Below are positions 45,454 through 53,653 of a DNA stretch of 64,000 nt, one piece after another (the stretch's first letter is position 1; the number at the start of each line of letters is the position of its first letter). The position numbers and the translations under genes were made by a program. Origin of the DNA: an uncultured Phocaeicola sp. (GTDB lineage Bacteria > Bacteroidota > Bacteroidia > Bacteroidales > Bacteroidaceae); contig CALUET010000013.1 in NCBI GenBank assembly GCA_944319745.1, positions 107,303 through 171,302 on the forward strand. The letters run 5' to 3'. Below the pieces are notes generated by a model. The model ran no database searches and had not been told where the DNA came from. It saw nothing but the letters and a program-made list of their open reading frames with translations.

Positions 45454-46962
45454 TTACTCTTGGTTTAACTTCAACATTTCATCGATGTGTTCCCGGGTAT
45501 TGCATAAACGCGGCACTTTATGCTGGCCTCCCAGTTTACCTTTCTCCTTCAACCAATCGTGAAACAGGTTTGGTCTGGCCACAACAATCTCTAACTTTTG
45601 CAAAGTAATGTCTTTATGTCGTTTCGCTTCGTAGTCGGAATTGATCTCTTGCAGCGAACTATCCAATATATCTCTGAAGCGTTCCAGCGAATCGGGGGCC
45701 TTGCTGAACTCTATGAGCCACTGGTGACGACATTTCGCATTTGCATCCATAAAGACCGGAGCTGCGGAATATTCCAACACTTGCGCTCCTGTTTCGGCAC
45801 AAGCACGGGCAAGTCCTTTTTCGGCATTGTCGACCATTAATTCTTCTCCAAACGCATTTATAAAATGTTTCGTTCGGCCCGTTATGATAAATTTATACGG
45901 ATCCTTCTGAGTAAACTTCACCGTATCGCCTATAAGATACCGCCACAATCCGCAAGACGTGCTGATGAGCATCGCATAATTACGGCCCGTTTCCACTCCC
46001 GTAAGCGGAACAACATGGGGATTCGCGCTGTCGATTTCTTCCAAAGGTATAAATTCATAAAAAACATCATAGTCTATCATCAGCAACATAGCGGGATCTT
46101 TCAAGTCGTTTTGCAGGCCGAAAAATCCTTCGCTCGCATTATACGTTTCCATATAATGCATCTTATCGCTTGGGATAAGCTGTTTATATTGTTCACGATA
46201 CGGCGTAAAGCAAACTCCTCCGTGAAAGAATACTTCCAAATCGGGCCATACTTCGTCCAAGGTTTTCGCCCCGGTTTTTTCAAGAATCCTTTTCAATACG
46301 GCCAACATCCAAGACGGAACACCCGAAATATTGGTAACATGTTCCTTGATTGTCGTGTCGGCTATTCGTTCCACCTTCTCCTCAAAGTCACTCAACAAGG
46401 ATATTTTCTTTCCGGGAACACGTATAAGATTAACCAACGGGTTAATGTTTTGTATCAGAATTGCAGAAAGATCACCTACCAGACTGTTGCGAAGATTGTA
46501 GTTCGGGCTGTGACTTCCGCCAAGTATCAAGCCTTTTCCCGAGAAAAAACGGCTTTGAGGATTCGATCTCAGGTAAAGGGCCACCGCATCTGTCCCGCCC
46601 GCATAATGAATATGTTTCAATCCGTCACGACTGACAGGGATAAATTTGCTCTTATCGCTGGTTGTCCCCGACGATTTTGCATACCACACAACACGACCAG
46701 GCCAAAGGACATCAGACTCGCCTCTCCGCATCCGGTCTATATAACCCTTAATGTCATCGTATTCCTGAACGGGAACTCTTTGGAAATCGTTGTAGGAATG
46801 TATGCTGTTATAATCATATTTCTTCCCCCACTCCGTGCGGGCTGCTTTTTTAATCAATTTATAAAACACCTGCTCTTGTATCGAGTCTGTATGCAAAGCA
46901 TAACGATTGACAGCTTTCTGCCTGGGGACAAACAATTTCTCTATTAACTTTGTCGGATCCAT
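45454..46962 (-). CDS. GH3 auxin-responsive promoter family protein
   Basis: A 502-residue member of the GH3 family of the adenylate-forming superfamily. The nucleotide-binding motif YAKSSGTTSDKSKFIPVS lies near residues 90-107, and the following DLEVFFHGG and YNASEGFFG segments match the family. Plant GH3 enzymes conjugate amino acids to acyl acids via an acyl-adenylate; the bacterial substrate is unknown. Its promoter is at 46994-47022, divergent from pfkA. It leads an operon with the Ig-like lipoprotein, DUF3108 and YbhN-like genes. Confidence 0.88.
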   Translation of the reverse strand: MDPTKLIEKLFVPRQKAVNRYALHTDSIQEQVFYKLIKKAARTEWGKKYDYNSIHSYNDFQRVPVQEYDDIKGYIDRMRRGESDVLWPGRVVWYAKSSGTTSDKSKFIPVSRDGLKHIHYAGGTDAVALYLRSNPQSRFFSGKGLILGGSHSPNYNLRNSLVGDLSAILIQNINPLVNLIRVPGKKISLLSDFEEKVERIADTTIKEHVTNISGVPSWMLAVLKRILEKTGAKTLDEVWPDLEVFFHGGVCFTPYREQYKQLIPSDKMHYMETYNASEGFFGLQNDLKDPAMLLMIDYDVFYEFIPLEEIDSANPHVVPLTGVETGRNYAMLISTSCGLWRYLIGDTVKFTQKDPYKFIITGRTKHFINAFGEELMVDNAEKGLARACAETGAQVLEYSAAPVFMDANAKCRHQWLIEFSKAPDSLERFRDILDSSLQEINSDYEAKRHKDITLQKLEIVVARPNLFHDWLKEKGKLGGQHKVPRLCNTREHIDEMLKLNQE

Positions 46963-46993
46963 TTCGTTTCCTTTTTAATCTTGTTCGATGTTA

Positions 46994-47022
46994 CAAAGTT
47001 AGTCTATTTATCCTTAATCAAA
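46994..47022 (-). promoter_or_regulatory. Promoter of the GH3-like operon
   Basis: On the minus strand TTTG (47022-47019) is followed after 17 nt by TAACTTTG (47001-46994), an exact TAnnTTTG -7 box 31 nt before the start. The spacing is a little shorter than the usual 19-21 nt. Confidence 0.6.
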
Positions 47023-47107
47023 GGAATGAACATTATTTTTTTAAGGAAATTACATTTCTATGTTTTATTTCTTATAACTTTACCTCGCAGAGAAAAAAAG
47101 ACGAGCC

Positions 47108-48118
47108 ATGAGAATAGGAATCTTGACATCCGGAGGAGATTGTCCCGGCATCAATGCTACAATAAGAGGAGTTTGCAAGACGGCCATGAATTATTATGGG
47201 ATGGAAGTATGCGGTATACACAACGGTTTTCGCGGGCTGATAGACAATGAGATAGCACCTTTAAACGAAGACTCGCTCTCCGGACTGCTGAACATGGGCG
47301 GTACCATTTTAGGAACATCCCGAGAGAAACCTTTCAAGAAGCGGATAAACGCCATGTCGGAAGACAAGCCTGCAATGATGTTACAGAATATTCGCAACAA
47401 TAAGTTGGATTGTATCGTCTGCATCGGCGGGAATGGAACACAAAAAACGGCATATAAATTAGCGGAAGCAGGCGTAAATGTTATCAGCATCCCCAAGACC
47501 ATCGACAACGATGTATGGGGCACAGACATCTCTTTCGGCTTTGATTCTGCCGTATCCATCGCAACAGAAGCCATAGACCGTCTGCACTCTACAGCCACCT
47601 CACACCAGCGCGTAATGGTAATCGAAGTCATGGGGCATAAAGCCGGATGGATTGCTCTTTACTCCGGAATGGCGGGAGGAGGCGACATCATCCTTTTGCC
47701 TGAAATTCCTTTCGACATCCATTGCATAGGAGACACCATTATTAACCGACTAAAAAAGGGGAAACCTTATTCCATCGTCGTCGTGGCCGAAGGAATTCCC
47801 ACCATTGGCGGGAAAAAGGCTGCTCAATACATCGCAGAAGAAATAGAGTATGAAACAGGATTCGAGACGCGCGAAACAGTATTAGGTTATATTCAACGGG
47901 GAGGAAGCCCGACGGCTTTCGACAGAAACCTCGCAACCCGCATGGGAGGGCATGCTACCGAACTGATTGCCCAAAAACAATTCGGGCGCATGATTTCCCT
48001 ACAAGGCTCCAACATCACTTCCGTCCCCCTGGAAGAAGTTTCCGGGAAACTGAAATTAGTGACAGAAAATCATGATCTCATCCTGCAGGGAAGACGAATG
48101 GGTATATGCTTCGGATAA
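47108..48118 (+). CDS. pfkA: 6-phosphofructokinase (atypical donor-site signature)
   Basis: A 336-residue phosphofructokinase that phosphorylates fructose 6-phosphate in glycolysis. It starts MRIGILTSGGDCPGINA. The catalytic TIDND motif is at residues 131-135 and the sugar site is in SHQRVMVIEVMGHKAG. The donor loop reads GGNG at 107-110 where most have GGDG, and Lys130 precedes TIDND, as in PPi-dependent enzymes, while the Gly of GGxG is ATP-like. The phosphoryl donor is therefore uncertain. It is divergent from the GH3-like operon; a short hairpin overlaps its stop codon. Confidence 0.92.
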   Translation: MRIGILTSGGDCPGINATIRGVCKTAMNYYGMEVCGIHNGFRGLIDNEIAPLNEDSLSGLLNMGGTILGTSREKPFKKRINAMSEDKPAMMLQNIRNNKLDCIVCIGGNGTQKTAYKLAEAGVNVISIPKTIDNDVWGTDISFGFDSAVSIATEAIDRLHSTATSHQRVMVIEVMGHKAGWIALYSGMAGGGDIILLPEIPFDIHCIGDTIINRLKKGKPYSIVVVAEGIPTIGGKKAAQYIAEEIEYETGFETRETVLGYIQRGGSPTAFDRNLATRMGGHATELIAQKQFGRMISLQGSNITSVPLEEVSGKLKLVTENHDLILQGRRMGICFG

Positions 48119-48135
48119 AAAGTTTCTCCGAAGCA
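48107..48135 (+). terminator. Possible terminator at the end of pfkA
   Basis: A 9-bp perfect stem (48107-48115 with 48127-48135) spans the pfkA stop codon and is followed by TCTTTATAAAAA. The T-tract is weak. Confidence 0.5.
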
Positions 48136-48235
48136 TCTTTATAAAAACGCCGGGATATAATAAAAAAAGGATGCCGCCCTCTTACATAAAAGCCGCAACC
48201 CTTTCATGAAAAATACAACGATGTTTTTCTCTGAA

Positions 48236-49156
48236 TCAGAGATTCTTTTCCGCGGGAAATGCAGAACTTTCCGCCTGAGAAATGATGCGTTCCTCATCGG
48301 CAAATACCTCTTCCGGCATAATTTCTTCCGAAACGTCCGAAATAATCGCACCTTCTTTTTCCCCAAGACCGTCCTTAGCCTTTTCTCTTTCTGCCTTTGC
48401 TACAAATATCGCGTCAATAAATTGCGGATCACTCTTTATCATCGCCATCGTATAACGTGCCGCTTCCTGCTGCGATTCTTTCTTTGAATATCCCCGACCT
48501 TTCCCCGCAGGAATATTTTCCACCATGACCTGCGTTTCAAAAATTGGGCTCTGTTCTTGATCCATATCCTGAGCAATTAATTCAAAGGCAATAATAAACT
48601 TGTTCTTCTGACTCCATTCTATCAGGCCCGACTTGAAATTAACCTCCTTGCGGGAAATCTTGTTCAAGTTCAAATATTGGTTAATTATACGCTCTTCCAT
48701 GAATTTCTTGCATGCCCGATAGCCGCGATCCAAATAAATAGCCCCTATTAAAGCCTCAAAAGCATTACCACACATGTAACTGTTATGCGAGGACTGTCTG
48801 GCCGTATACTTAATCAGTTTGTCCAAACCAATCTTTACCGCTACCTCATTTAAGGTTTCCCTTTGCACAATCTTAGAGCGCGTATTGGTAAGAAAACCTT
48901 CTCGTTTTCCCGGAAACTTCTTATAAACTATGTCACCCACAACCGCATCGAGGATAGCATCGCCCAAGAATTCCAGTCGTTCATTGTTCAACAATTTACC
49001 TTTTCCTTCCCGTATGGAAACCGATTTATGCAGCAAAGCTTGCTTATACAACTCAATATTTCGGGGATAAAACCCAAGAATTCTATAAAAACAAAGATAA
49101 GACTCCCTTTCTTTACGGAAAAGAAGTCTTATCTTATCTGTAATATTACCCAACAC
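48236..49156 (-). CDS. rnc: Ribonuclease III
   Basis: A 306-residue RNase III. The catalytic signature is ERLEFLGDA at residues 59-67, with the second catalytic acid in NAFEALIGAIYLD. The double-stranded-RNA-binding domain follows at about 175-245 (FKSGLIEWSQKNKF to KKESQQEAARYTMA). About 60 extra residues at the C-terminus are acidic and Glu/Ala rich, longer than the usual enzyme. It cuts double-stranded RNA in rRNA and mRNA processing. It is the third gene of the acpP-fabF-rnc operon, 3 bp after fabF. Confidence 0.95.
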   Translation of the reverse strand: MLGNITDKIRLLFRKERESYLCFYRILGFYPRNIELYKQALLHKSVSIREGKGKLLNNERLEFLGDAILDAVVGDIVYKKFPGKREGFLTNTRSKIVQRETLNEVAVKIGLDKLIKYTARQSSHNSYMCGNAFEALIGAIYLDRGYRACKKFMEERIINQYLNLNKISRKEVNFKSGLIEWSQKNKFIIAFELIAQDMDQEQSPIFETQVMVENIPAGKGRGYSKKESQQEAARYTMAMIKSDPQFIDAIFVAKAEREKAKDGLGEKEGAIISDVSEEIMPEEVFADEERIISQAESSAFPAEKNL

Positions 49157-49159
49157 TGT

Positions 49160-50425
49160 TTACTCCGTATATTTTTTAACAATTACACATGCATTATGTC
49201 CGCCGAAGCCGAATGTATTACTCAATGCGGCTCTTACGACACGATGTTGCGCTTTGTTGAAAGTAAAGTTCAGGTTATAATCAATTTCTTCATCGTTATC
49301 ACCCTCTTCATGATTAATTGTTGGAGGAATAATATCGTTTACTACCGATAAAACACAGGCAATAGCTTCTACAGCTCCCGCAGCGCCCAATAAATGACCG
49401 GTCATTGATTTGGTAGAACTTATATTCAGTTTATAAGCATACTCGCCGAAAAGTGCCTGAATCGCTTTCACCTCTGAAATATCTCCCACCGGAGTTGATG
49501 TTCCATGAACGTTTATATAATCAATATCTTCCGGTTTCATTCCGGCATCTTTCAGCGCATTTTGCATTACCAAACGGGCTCCCAGGCCTTCCGGATGAGA
49601 AGCTGTGATGTGATATGCATCCGCAGATGCACCGGTTCCTGCCAATTCAGCATAGATTTTTGCACCGCGTGCTTTTGCATGCTCCAATTCTTCCAAGATC
49701 AAACAACCTGCTCCTTCTCCCATGACAAAGCCATCCCGGCTTGCACTAAAGGGGCGTGAAGCGTGTTCCATATCGTCGTTTCGGGTAGACAAAGCGTTCA
49801 TAGCATTGAAACCTCCTACCCCTGCAGGAAAAATAGTCGCTTCCGCGCCACCGGCAACGATGATATTTGCTTTGCCCAAACGGATCAAATCAAATGCAAC
49901 TCCGATAGCATTCGATGAAGAGGCGCAAGCCGAAGTCGTCGTAAAATTCGGCCCGTGAAAACCATAAAGCATTGATATCTGTCCGGCAGCGATGTCTGCT
50001 ATCATCTTGGGGATGAAGAACGGATTAAAACGCGGACCGATTGTGTCTTTTGTCTGCGCATAATTTAACACCTCTTCCTCGAAAGTGTGCAAACCTCCTA
50101 TGCCTACTCCGTAAATAACGCCGATTTTGTTCAAATCGTCTTTCTCGATATCAATACCGGAATCCTTCACCGCTTCCTTTGCCGCAACAATAGCATATTG
50201 CGTATAAAGGTCCATCTTCCGGGCCTCTTTACGGTCGATGAAATCGGTAACATTGAAATTTTTTACTTCACAAGCGAATTTAGATTTAAATTTCGATGCA
50301 TCGAAATGAGTAATAGGTCCTGCTCCGCTTACTCCTTTAATGAGATTTTCCCAAAATTCAGGGACGGTATTTCCCACCGGCGTCAGCGCACCAAGACCTG
50401 TTACTACAACTCTTTTTAATTCCAT
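49160..50425 (-). CDS. fabF: 3-oxoacyl-[acyl-carrier-protein] synthase II
   Basis: A 421-residue condensing enzyme. The Cys-His-His triad is C167 (TTTSACASSSNA), H307 (NVHGTSTPVGD) and H344 (KSMTGHLLGAAG). It extends acyl-ACP with malonyl-ACP in fatty acid synthesis in the cytoplasm. It lies 13 bp after acpP, which encodes its carrier, and 3 bp before rnc. Length and motifs are normal. Confidence 0.97.
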   Translation of the reverse strand: MELKRVVVTGLGALTPVGNTVPEFWENLIKGVSGAGPITHFDASKFKSKFACEVKNFNVTDFIDRKEARKMDLYTQYAIVAAKEAVKDSGIDIEKDDLNKIGVIYGVGIGGLHTFEEEVLNYAQTKDTIGPRFNPFFIPKMIADIAAGQISMLYGFHGPNFTTTSACASSSNAIGVAFDLIRLGKANIIVAGGAEATIFPAGVGGFNAMNALSTRNDDMEHASRPFSASRDGFVMGEGAGCLILEELEHAKARGAKIYAELAGTGASADAYHITASHPEGLGARLVMQNALKDAGMKPEDIDYINVHGTSTPVGDISEVKAIQALFGEYAYKLNISSTKSMTGHLLGAAGAVEAIACVLSVVNDIIPPTINHEEGDNDEEIDYNLNFTFNKAQHRVVRAALSNTFGFGGHNACVIVKKYTE

Positions 50426-50438
50426 ATGATAGAATTAA

Positions 50439-50675
50439 TTATTTTGCGTTAGCTTCGATGTATGAAATAGCGTCGCCAACCGTTTGAATTTTCTCTGCTT
50501 GATCATCAGGAATAGAGATACCAAATTCCTTTTCGAATTCCATGATCAATTCAACTGTATCCAAAGAATCTGCACCCAAGTCGTTATTAAAACTTGCAGT
50601 CGGTGTTACTTCTGATTCTTCTACACCCAATTTATCAACGATAATCTTCTGTACTTTTGATGCAATTTCAGACAT
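50439..50675 (-). CDS. acpP: Acyl carrier protein
   Basis: A 78-residue acidic protein. The phosphopantetheine attachment Ser is S37 in [13 protein letters not shown]. It carries growing acyl chains in fatty acid and lipid A synthesis. It is the first gene of the acpP-fabF-rnc operon, with a promoter about 53-84 bp upstream. Confidence 0.98.
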   Translation of the reverse strand: MSEIASKVQKIIVDKLGVEESEVTPTASFNNDLGADSLDTVELIMEFEKEFGISIPDDQAEKIQTVGDAISYIEANAK

Positions 50676-50727
50676 AATTTTAAAATTTAAAGTTTATAAT
50701 TAGATTAAAATTCTTCATTTCACCCTG

Positions 50728-50759
50728 CAAAGGAATAGATATTTTTTTTTCTAAACAAA
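50728..50759 (-). promoter_or_regulatory. Promoter of acpP-fabF-rnc
   Basis: On the minus strand TTTG (50759-50756) is followed after 20 nt by TTCCTTTG (50735-50728), one mismatch from TAnnTTTG. Spacing fits the Bacteroidota consensus, and the leader is about 50 nt. Confidence 0.6.
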
Positions 50760-50786
50760 TATTTTAAGACATAAATACACTACCTT

Positions 50787-50818
50787 TGCACATTTTCATG
50801 AATTTTGTGCATGAAAAT
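50787..50818 (-). other. Alternative hairpins downstream of pdxB
   Basis: Two overlapping inverted repeats are present: ATTTTCATG at 50792-50800 with 50810-50818, and TGCACA at 50787-50792 with 50806-50811. They cannot form together. There is no T-tract on the pdxB strand, so as a terminator it would be weak. Confidence 0.4.
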
Positions 50819-50829
50819 CTTCCTGTAAA

Positions 50830-51843
50830 TTACTTTTCTCTTCGGAAAGAATAGTTTTCACGCAACCGTTCGAAAGCTGCAGGATTAGCAAGCAAAGCAT
50901 CATAATCATTGCGCGGATCGTATAATTGCAACTGCAAGATTTCCTCATTTTCATTCGTCCCGACACAAGATTTTCCCAAAGACGGCATTTCAAAACCGAC
51001 GTTCTTTTTGAAAAAACGACAATATGCTTCGATTACCATTCGCGTAGCATTCATCTTGCCTTCAACGGAATAACCGGCTATATGAGGCGTCCCGATAAAA
51101 ACCTTATGCAATAATTCAAGGCTTATATTCGGTTCGTTTTCCCAAACGTCTATCACTGCTCCGGATATCTGATTACCGTCCAATGCCGACAGAATGGCCT
51201 GCGTATCGAGCACCTCTCCGCGCGAAGTATTTATAATATAAGGTCTTTTCTGCAACCGGCTGAAGAAACCGCGGTCACCCAAATGATATGTTTTGTACAA
51301 ACCATCCCGTGTCAAGGGTACATGAAAGGTAATAATCTCACAATTTTCCGCCAGCTTTTGCAAATCATTAAACCCTTTTTCTCCACAATCACTGCGAGGA
51401 GGATCATTCAACATCACGTGCATTCCCAAAGATTCACACAATCTTTTCACCCGTTCGCCCACATGCCCCACGCCGACAATGCCGATACATGCATTTTTCA
51501 AACTGACATTCTTTTCTCTCTGAAGCAATAAAAGCACGGAATGAAGGTATTGTTCCACAGCTCCGGCGTTACAACCCGGACAATTCGTCCACGCAATTCC
51601 GGCCTTTTTACAGTACATCGTATCGATATGATCGAATCCAATGGTGGCTGTCCCGATAAACTTTACCCGACTTCCTTCCAGCAATGCACGGTCGCACCGC
51701 GTTCTTGTACGTATAATCAGCGCATCGGCATCCTTTACCGTCTCCGCCACAATGTCCTGTCCCGGCAAATAAATCACCTCATCGGCCAGTTGTTCTATTA
51801 TATCTTTTATATAAGGTATCTTGTTGTCAACTATTACTTTCAT
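50830..51843 (-). CDS. pdxB: Erythronate-4-phosphate dehydrogenase
   Basis: A 337-residue D-2-hydroxyacid dehydrogenase. The NAD loop is read in GIVGVGHVGERVKRL, and the catalytic acid pair in IDVWENEP and GTPHIAGYSVEGKMNA with the His. The last segment (GYSVEGKMNATRMV) and the C-terminal domain are those of PdxB, not SerA. It oxidises 4-phosphoerythronate in the pathway to pyridoxal 5'-phosphate. A TAnnTTTG box lies 24 bp upstream. No perfect terminator is seen; see the hairpin at 50787-50818. Confidence 0.9.
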   Translation of the reverse strand: MKVIVDNKIPYIKDIIEQLADEVIYLPGQDIVAETVKDADALIIRTRTRCDRALLEGSRVKFIGTATIGFDHIDTMYCKKAGIAWTNCPGCNAGAVEQYLHSVLLLLQREKNVSLKNACIGIVGVGHVGERVKRLCESLGMHVMLNDPPRSDCGEKGFNDLQKLAENCEIITFHVPLTRDGLYKTYHLGDRGFFSRLQKRPYIINTSRGEVLDTQAILSALDGNQISGAVIDVWENEPNISLELLHKVFIGTPHIAGYSVEGKMNATRMVIEAYCRFFKKNVGFEMPSLGKSCVGTNENEEILQLQLYDPRNDYDALLANPAAFERLRENYSFRREK

Positions 51844-51866
51844 AAAAACGTCCGTTTATTTCGGGG

Positions 51867-51874
51867 CAAAATTA
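51867..51874 (-). promoter_or_regulatory. Bacteroidota -7 box for pdxB
   Basis: Reads TAATTTTG on the minus strand, an exact match, 23 nt before the pdxB start at 51843. Confidence 0.55.
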
Positions 51875-51915
51875 GAAACAATCTCATGCCAGGAACTCAA
51901 AGTTCTTGTTTTTTT

Positions 51916-51945
51916 TTGCGGATATAAAAACTTTACCTACTTTTG
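51916..51945 (+). promoter_or_regulatory. Promoter of the DUF4254-GT9-acyltransferase operon
   Basis: TTG at 51916-51918 is followed after 19 nt by TACTTTTG (51938-51945), an exact -7 box with ideal spacing. It is 35 nt before the ATG at 51981 and is one of the clearest promoters here. Confidence 0.75.
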
Positions 51946-51980
51946 TTCATATTAATTTACTACGTATAACATACAATATT

Positions 51981-52589
51981 ATGCTTTTCACACAACTTTG
52001 TAACCCCATATTTACGAAAGTAATTACCGCATATCATCATATAGATAATGTAAATACTCCCATCGAGAATCCTTATCCTTTAAAAAGCATTGAATATTAT
52101 CTTTATCTGAAATGCTGGATCGACACCGTACAATGGCACCTTGAAGACATTATACGAAACCCTCAAATTGATCCAAAAGAAGCATTGGAGCTGAAACGAC
52201 GCATTGACAAATCAAATCAGGAACGTACCGATTTAGTGGAGTTGATAGACAGCTTTTTCCTTGACAAATACAAAGATGTCAAGCCTCTGCCGACAGCCAC
52301 CATCAATACCGAAAGCCCGGCTTGGGCAATAGACCGTCTTTCCATCCTGGCATTAAAGATTTATCACATGCAAAAGGAAGTGGAACGTACAGACACTTCT
52401 GCCGAGCATCAAGCACAATGTAAAGAAAAACTACACATTTTATTGGAACAGCAGAAAGACCTTTCCACCGCCATCGACCAGCTTCTTGCCGACATAGAAG
52501 CCGGAAGAAAGTATATGAAAGTCTACAAGCAGATGAAAATGTATAATGATCCGGCCTTAAATCCGGTATTATACGGACAACAAAAGTAA
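51981..52589 (+). CDS. DUF4254 protein
   Basis: A 202-residue, mostly helical protein with no signal or membrane segment. The start at 51981 (MLFTQLCNPIFTKVITAYHH) is chosen because the promoter lies just upstream; the longer frame crosses it. The central INTESPAWAIDRLSILALKI matches the DUF4254 family, which in Bacteroidota is often found next to lipopolysaccharide genes. Its biochemical role is not known. The GT9 gene begins 6 bp after its stop, so it is probably a helper of that enzyme. Confidence 0.85.
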   Translation: MLFTQLCNPIFTKVITAYHHIDNVNTPIENPYPLKSIEYYLYLKCWIDTVQWHLEDIIRNPQIDPKEALELKRRIDKSNQERTDLVELIDSFFLDKYKDVKPLPTATINTESPAWAIDRLSILALKIYHMQKEVERTDTSAEHQAQCKEKLHILLEQQKDLSTAIDQLLADIEAGRKYMKVYKQMKMYNDPALNPVLYGQQK

Positions 52590-52595
52590 GTATCC

Positions 52596-53645
52596 ATGGC
52601 AAAGATTCTGGCTATTCGTTTCTCCGCTTTGGGTGACGTGGCGATGACAATTCCAGTGATCTTTTCATTCGCCAGGGCTTTTCCACAGCATCAAGTCGTT
52701 GTTTTGAGCCGGCCTTTCATGAAAGGGCTGTTCAAAAAAGCTCCGGGGAACGTGCAATTTTTCGAAGCAGACACGAAATCTTTATACCACGGACTGAAAG
52801 GATTAGACAGACTTTACCGCAAATTAAATGAAGAACATTTCGATGCCGTAGCCGATCTGCACGACGTTCTCCGCTCCAAATACTTGCGTTTCCGCTTCCG
52901 GATGGCAGGCATTCCTGTAGCTCACATCGACAAGGGGAGGAAAGAAAAACGAAGATTGACCTCACCGAACAATAAAAAACTTGTCCAACTGCCCGATTCT
53001 TTCCAGCGTTATACCGAAGTATTCCGGAAACTGGGTTATGCGTTTCCTTTAAACTTTACGTCTGTTTACGACGGGAAGCCGGCAGACATTTCCGAACTCT
53101 CATGGCTGACAGGAGAGAAAAAAGACGGCCATTGGATTGGAATCGCTCCTTTTGCCGCACACAAAGGGAAAATCTATCCCATAGAAAAAACGGAAGAAAT
53201 CGTCAAAACGCTGGCATCCCATCAAAACATCAAGGTATTTCTGTTCGGCGGAGGAAAGGCCGAAACCGATGTCTTCACGGCATGGACCAAGAAATATCCG
53301 CAAATCGTTTCCGTTGCAGGAAAGCTGAAAATGGAACAGGAATTAGCCTTAATGAGCCATTTGGACGCCATGTTTACCATGGATTCCGGGAACATGCATC
53401 TGGCATCACTGGTAAACATTCCGGTAATTTCCGTATGGGGAGCCACGCATCCTTATGCAGGTTTCAGGGGATGGAACCAGTCGCAGTCAAACATCATACA
53501 GGCCGATCTGCCATGCCGTCCCTGTTCCGTTTACGGGAACAAGCCCTGCAAACGAAAAGATTATGCCTGCCTGAACAGCATTTCTCCGGGACAGATTCTT
53601 TCCCGTATCGCAGAAGCCGCAGACCTCGACTTACTTAACCGATAA
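52596..53645 (+). CDS. Glycosyltransferase, GT9 family (heptosyltransferase-like)
   Basis: A 349-residue GT-B enzyme. The N-terminus KILAIRFSALGDVAMTIPV is the standard GT9 opening, and FTMDSGNMHLASLVNIPVI with WGATHPYAG is the donor site of heptosyltransferases. It should add heptose or a similar sugar to the inner core of lipopolysaccharide on the cytoplasmic face. Its neighbours are DUF4254 (6 bp) and a lipid A acyltransferase (8 bp), consistent with core assembly. Confidence 0.9.
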   Translation: MAKILAIRFSALGDVAMTIPVIFSFARAFPQHQVVVLSRPFMKGLFKKAPGNVQFFEADTKSLYHGLKGLDRLYRKLNEEHFDAVADLHDVLRSKYLRFRFRMAGIPVAHIDKGRKEKRRLTSPNNKKLVQLPDSFQRYTEVFRKLGYAFPLNFTSVYDGKPADISELSWLTGEKKDGHWIGIAPFAAHKGKIYPIEKTEEIVKTLASHQNIKVFLFGGGKAETDVFTAWTKKYPQIVSVAGKLKMEQELALMSHLDAMFTMDSGNMHLASLVNIPVISVWGATHPYAGFRGWNQSQSNIIQADLPCRPCSVYGNKPCKRKDYACLNSISPGQILSRIAEAADLDLLNR

Positions 53646-53653
53646 GAAACAGC

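Noticed and set aside
45865-46947. A 360-residue plus-strand ORF inside the GH3-like gene
   Set aside because: Antisense shadow of a gene with recognisable nucleotide-binding motif and its own promoter.
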